Shown here one piece after another: positions 5,965 to 7,868 of a DNA stretch of 7,868 nucleotides. Where the stretch lies: NCBI GenBank assembly GCA_045648145.1, contig JAZRNK010000007.1, forward strand, positions 1 to 7,868, written 5' to 3'. Position 1 is the first letter of the stretch, and each line of letters starts with the position of its first letter. A program made the position numbers and the translations under genes. The notes below the pieces were generated by a model. That model was not told where the DNA came from and searched no databases. It worked only from the letters and a program-made list of their open reading frames with translations. This stretch comes from UMGS172 sp045648145. GTDB lineage: Bacteria > Bacillota > Clostridia > Oscillospirales > Acutalibacteraceae.

Positions 5965-6636
5965 ATGGAACGAACTAAATTAAGAGACAGAGCTTTGCCT
6001 AATTACACGCACGGTGAGGAAGTATTTAATATGGTTACCCATATTGTGGGTGGCGGGTTTGGTGTTTTTGCGTTTGTTATCTGCGTTATTGTTTCCGCTA
6101 TTCATAAAGATGCTTGGGCGGTTGTGGGCAGTTCCATTTACGGTGCTTCGATGATAATGCTTTACACAATGTCGAGTATTTATCATGGTCTTAAAAAGGG
6201 AACGGCCAAGAAGGTAATGCAGGTCTTGGACCACTGTACTATTTATTTTCTGATAGCAGGAACCTACACTCCGATTTTACTGTGTCCGATAAGAAGGTAT
6301 GCGCCGGTAACGGCTTGGATACTTTTTGGTGTGGTTTGGGGCTGCGCGGCACTTGCAACTACACTGACAGCTATAGATTTGAAAAAGTATTCAAAATTTT
6401 CAATGGTATGCTATATAGGTATGGGCTGGTGCATTATCTATGCTTTCGATACAGCTGTTAAAGCAATATCGTTACAAGGTATGATGCTAATTCTCGCAGG
6501 GGGAATTTCTTACACTGTGGGAGCCATATTGTATGGCGTTGGCAGAAAAATGAAATATTTTCACTCTATATTTCATATTTTCGTCGTTTTGGGAAGTATG
6601 CTGCAGTTCGTGGCCATATTAATTTATGTTATTTAG
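5965..6636 (+). CDS. trhA: TrhA / hemolysin III family membrane protein (PAQR superfamily)
   Basis: A 223-residue integral membrane protein with about seven hydrophobic helices, related to eukaryotic adiponectin-receptor-type PAQR proteins. The N-terminal EEVFNMVTHIVGG, SSIYH with His74, the DHCTIYFLIAGTYTP block (Asp89-Pro103), and the final HSIFHIF with His200 and His204 are family hallmarks. His74, His200 and His204 match the three zinc-ligand histidines of the superfamily. Despite the name, hemolysis is not the established role of most members; links to membrane lipid or membrane-energy homeostasis have been proposed. Start ATG at 5965 has AAGGAAAG (5950-5957) inside the end of degV. Pairing with a fatty-acid-binding DegV fits a membrane-lipid theme (inference). 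No terminator directly follows, so read-through would meet the riboswitch terminator at 6785-6818. Confidence 0.93.
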   Translation: MERTKLRDRALPNYTHGEEVFNMVTHIVGGGFGVFAFVICVIVSAIHKDAWAVVGSSIYGASMIMLYTMSSIYHGLKKGTAKKVMQVLDHCTIYFLIAGTYTPILLCPIRRYAPVTAWILFGVVWGCAALATTLTAIDLKKYSKFSMVCYIGMGWCIIYAFDTAVKAISLQGMMLILAGGISYTVGAILYGVGRKMKYFHSIFHIFVVLGSMLQFVAILIYVI

Positions 6637-6660
6637 ATTATTACAGTTTTGATACAAATA

Positions 6661-6689
6661 TTGACAATCGATAGAGTTGATGCTAATAT
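6661..6689 (+). promoter_or_regulatory. Promoter of the riboswitch-SPFH transcript
   Basis: A perfect TTGACA (6661-6666), a 17-bp spacer and TAATAT (6684-6689) preceded by TG, an extended -10. Transcription should start near 6696, which is just at the first base of aptamer helix P1. Confidence 0.75.
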
Positions 6690-6696
6690 ATAAACA

Positions 6697-6792
6697 TATG
6701 AGGGAGTAATTCTGCACAGTATTTGTGTAAGATAACACCGTCAACACGAAAGCGAAAGCTTTTTCGGTTTATCCTAACGAATGAGACTCATA
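6697..6792 (+). ncRNA. Probable yybP-ykoY family (manganese) riboswitch aptamer
   Basis: The leader folds as this family should. P1.1 pairs TATGAG (6697-6702) with CTCATA (6787-6792). The L1 internal loop is GGAGTA (6703-6708) facing GAGA (6783-6786), matching the conserved GGGGAGUA and GAGAC-like strands. P1.2 pairs ATTC (6709-6712) with GAAT (6779-6782). P2 is CACA/TGTG (6715-6718/6724-6727). P3.1 pairs GATAA (6731-6735) with TTATC (6769-6773). L3 contains CCGTCAACACG (6738-6748), matching the conserved CGUCAAxACG that holds the metal in known structures. P3.2 is CGAAAGC with a GAAA tetraloop. Characterised members sense Mn2+. The identification is from remembered consensus and hand folding, not a covariance search. 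A known-family alternative that explains both conserved loops is not apparent to me. Confidence 0.78.
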
Positions 6793-6818
6793 CACAGCTA
6801 CTGTGTATGAGTCTTTTT
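6785..6818 (+). terminator. Riboswitch-controlled intrinsic terminator
   Basis: A perfect 13-bp stem, GACTCATACACAG (6785-6797) with CTGTGTATGAGTC (6801-6813), loop CTA, followed by TTTTT. Its 5' arm contains CTCATA, the 3' strand of aptamer helix P1, so aptamer and terminator exclude each other. Ligand-bound RNA should read through, giving an ON switch. It would also stop read-through from the upstream degV-trhA operon. Confidence 0.9.
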
Positions 6819-6890
6819 GTATTTTTACGGCCTCATACATAGCTCTATTTCCGGAAGATGAGAGCAAAATTTTAAAAAGGAGAGATTTAA

Positions 6891-7688
6891 ATGGTAAATT
6901 CAAAAAAGGTTACGAAAATAGTTTTGATAGCGATTGCTGTAATTGCTGTATTGGTGGTAATTCTGTCAAGCTTTACCGTCGTTCAAGCGGGCCATACGGG
7001 TGTTGTAATGACTTTTGGCGCCGTTTCTGACGAGGTTTTGGAGGAGGGTATACATATTAAAGCGCCCTTTGTTCAAAAGGTGATACAGATGAACAATCGT
7101 ACACAAAAGATTGAAACAAACGGTACAGCTTCTTCTAAAGACTTGCAGATAATTTCTTACGTAGTCGCTGTTAACTACCGTGTAAACAATTCGTCGTCGG
7201 CATCGCTTTACAAAAACGTAGGTGTTGATTATGGAGTGGTTATCATTGTTCCTGCAATTCAGGAGAGCATTAAGGCTGTTACTGCACAGTTTACGGCAGA
7301 GGAATTGATAACCAAGCGTCAGACGGTTGGTGACCAAATTAAAACGGCACTTTCAGAAAAGATTGGTCAGTACGGTATTAATGTTGAAATATTCAACATT
7401 GTTAACTTCGATTTTTCACAAGAGTTTAACGCTGCAGTTGAAGCTAAGCAGACTGCACAGCAGAATGCACTTAAGGCTGAACAGGATTTAGCACGTATTG
7501 AGGTTGAAGCTAAACAGAAAATCACACAGGCCGAGGCTGAGGCTGAAAGTATTAAGCTTATTCAGGATGCTTTAAGCAAATCACCTGACTATGTTGAGTA
7601 TGTAAAATGGAACAAGTGGAATGGTGAATTGCCTACAGTTATGGGAGATTCGAGCATTTTGCTTGACATGGACGAACTTAATAAGTAA
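6891..7688 (+). CDS. SPFH/prohibitin-family membrane-anchored protein
   Basis: A 265-residue protein with one N-terminal membrane helix (about residues 9-29) and an SPFH (Band 7/prohibitin) domain over about 30-190. VVQAGHTGVVMTFGAVSDEV, the GIHIKAPFVQKV strand and TAEELITKRQTV (Ala136 onward) are typical of the prohibitin/HflC-like branch. Residues about 180-232 are an Ala/Glu/Gln/Lys-rich coiled coil (QQNALKAEQDLARIEVEAK, then AEAEAESIKL), which mediates oligomerisation in relatives. The last 30 residues are not recognised. Family members form membrane-bound rings or rafts that scaffold or restrain other membrane proteins such as FtsH-type proteases; the partner here is unknown. Start ATG at 6891 has AAGGAGAG (6877-6884) six bases upstream. 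It is the only gene between its riboswitch leader and its terminator, so it is the sole apparent target. Confidence 0.92.
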   Translation: MVNSKKVTKIVLIAIAVIAVLVVILSSFTVVQAGHTGVVMTFGAVSDEVLEEGIHIKAPFVQKVIQMNNRTQKIETNGTASSKDLQIISYVVAVNYRVNNSSSASLYKNVGVDYGVVIIVPAIQESIKAVTAQFTAEELITKRQTVGDQIKTALSEKIGQYGINVEIFNIVNFDFSQEFNAAVEAKQTAQQNALKAEQDLARIEVEAKQKITQAEAEAESIKLIQDALSKSPDYVEYVKWNKWNGELPTVMGDSSILLDMDELNK

Positions 7689-7689
7689 C

Positions 7690-7731
7690 AAAAAAGACCT
7701 CCGCTGTTTTTACAGCGGAGGTTATGTATTT
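7690..7731. terminator. Bidirectional terminator between the SPFH gene and the Ser/Thr-rich gene
   Basis: Perfect 11-bp stem ACCTCCGCTGT (7697-7707) and ACAGCGGAGGT (7712-7722) with a TTTT loop. On the plus strand the T-run is interrupted (TATGTATTTT); on the minus strand it is stronger (TCTTTTTTG), so it probably serves the convergent gene at least as well. Confidence 0.88.
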
Positions 7732-7736
7732 TACTA

Positions 7737-7868
7737 TTAAACTCTAGGTCCAAAACCGGGATAGACGCTACCCGAGGAGGATGTGTTGCTTGATGTAGTG
7801 CTGGAAGTACTGCTTGACGTAGTACTTGAAGACTCGCTCGAAGTGGTACTCGAGGTTTCGCTCGAGGT
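7737..7868 (-). CDS. C-terminal end of a Ser/Thr-rich low-complexity protein (partial)
   Basis: On the minus strand a frame is open from the right edge of the window to a TAA at 7737-7739, giving 43 residues. About 32 of them are a Ser/Thr tract with occasional Glu and Asn (units such as TSSETSSTTSSE and SSTTSSSTSS), then a short tail GSVYPGFGPRV. The DNA is visibly repetitive, with recurring CTCGAGCGA and AGTACTAC-like words. Such tracts are common as linkers or tails of exported Clostridia proteins, but the signal peptide and main domain lie beyond the window. That it is coding is supported by the repeat staying in frame and by a terminator right after the stop. Function is unknown. Confidence 0.7.
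   Translation of the reverse strand, partial: TSSETSSTTSSESSSTTSSSTSSTTSSNTSSSGSVYPGFGPRV

Noticed and set aside
6803..7030. 75-residue open frame overlapping the leader and the start of the SPFH gene
   Set aside because: It begins inside the terminator hairpin, has no ribosome binding site, overlaps the SPFH gene in another frame and shows no protein-like pattern beyond chance cysteines.
1..7868. Mobile element, CRISPR array, toxin-antitoxin or defence island
   Set aside because: No transposase, integrase, spaced direct-repeat array or paired small toxin/antitoxin genes are seen; the tRNA has no adjacent integrase or duplicated 3' end.

Overview
The window looks like an ordinary chromosomal segment of a low-to-moderate GC Gram-positive anaerobe, most likely a gut-type Clostridia (Oscillospirales/Ruminococcaceae-like). 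This is inferred from gene content (GGGtGRT protein with its Fe-S scaffold partner, DegV, XRE regulators, an FAD/Rieske oxidoreductase), strong AGGAGG-type ribosome binding sites, TTG start codons and A-tract/T-tract intrinsic terminators. No transposon, phage, CRISPR or recognisable defence genes are seen.

Layout. (1) 2-1476 (+): the 3' part of a NifU-like Fe-S scaffold gene, then the complete GGGtGRT gene, closed by a hairpin terminator that also serves the convergent gene. (2) 1534-2741: a 71-residue XRE regulator (-) diverges from a CAP-domain lipoprotein gene (+). The intergenic space holds four identical 7-bp half-sites in alternating orientation, a likely operator. (3) 2741-4075 (-): an FAD-dependent oxidoreductase with a C-terminal Rieske domain, sharing a bidirectional terminator with the lipoprotein gene. 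(4) 4118-4234 (-): tRNA-Ala(CGC) and its terminator. (5) 4265-4940 (-): an XRE regulator with a four-helix membrane domain, read from a TTG start behind a good TTGAAA/TATACT promoter. (6) 5036-6636 (+): degV and a TrhA/hemolysin III gene, 3 nt apart, as an operon. (7) 6661-7722 (+): a promoter, an RNA leader that folds like the yybP-ykoY manganese riboswitch with a terminator overlapping its P1 helix, and a single SPFH/prohibitin-family gene with its own terminator. (8) 7737-7868 (-): the C-terminal end of a Ser/Thr-rich protein, truncated by the window edge.

The most notable item is the leader at 6697-6818. Its P1 3' strand is also the 5' arm of a perfect 13-bp terminator, so ligand binding should turn the SPFH gene on. 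The known family controls mostly manganese exporters, so a lone SPFH gene as target deserves a check. The second is the half-site array between the small XRE gene and the CAP lipoprotein gene, which looks like a local regulator-target pair. The GGGtGRT/Fe-S scaffold pair is a known association without, to my knowledge, an assigned function.
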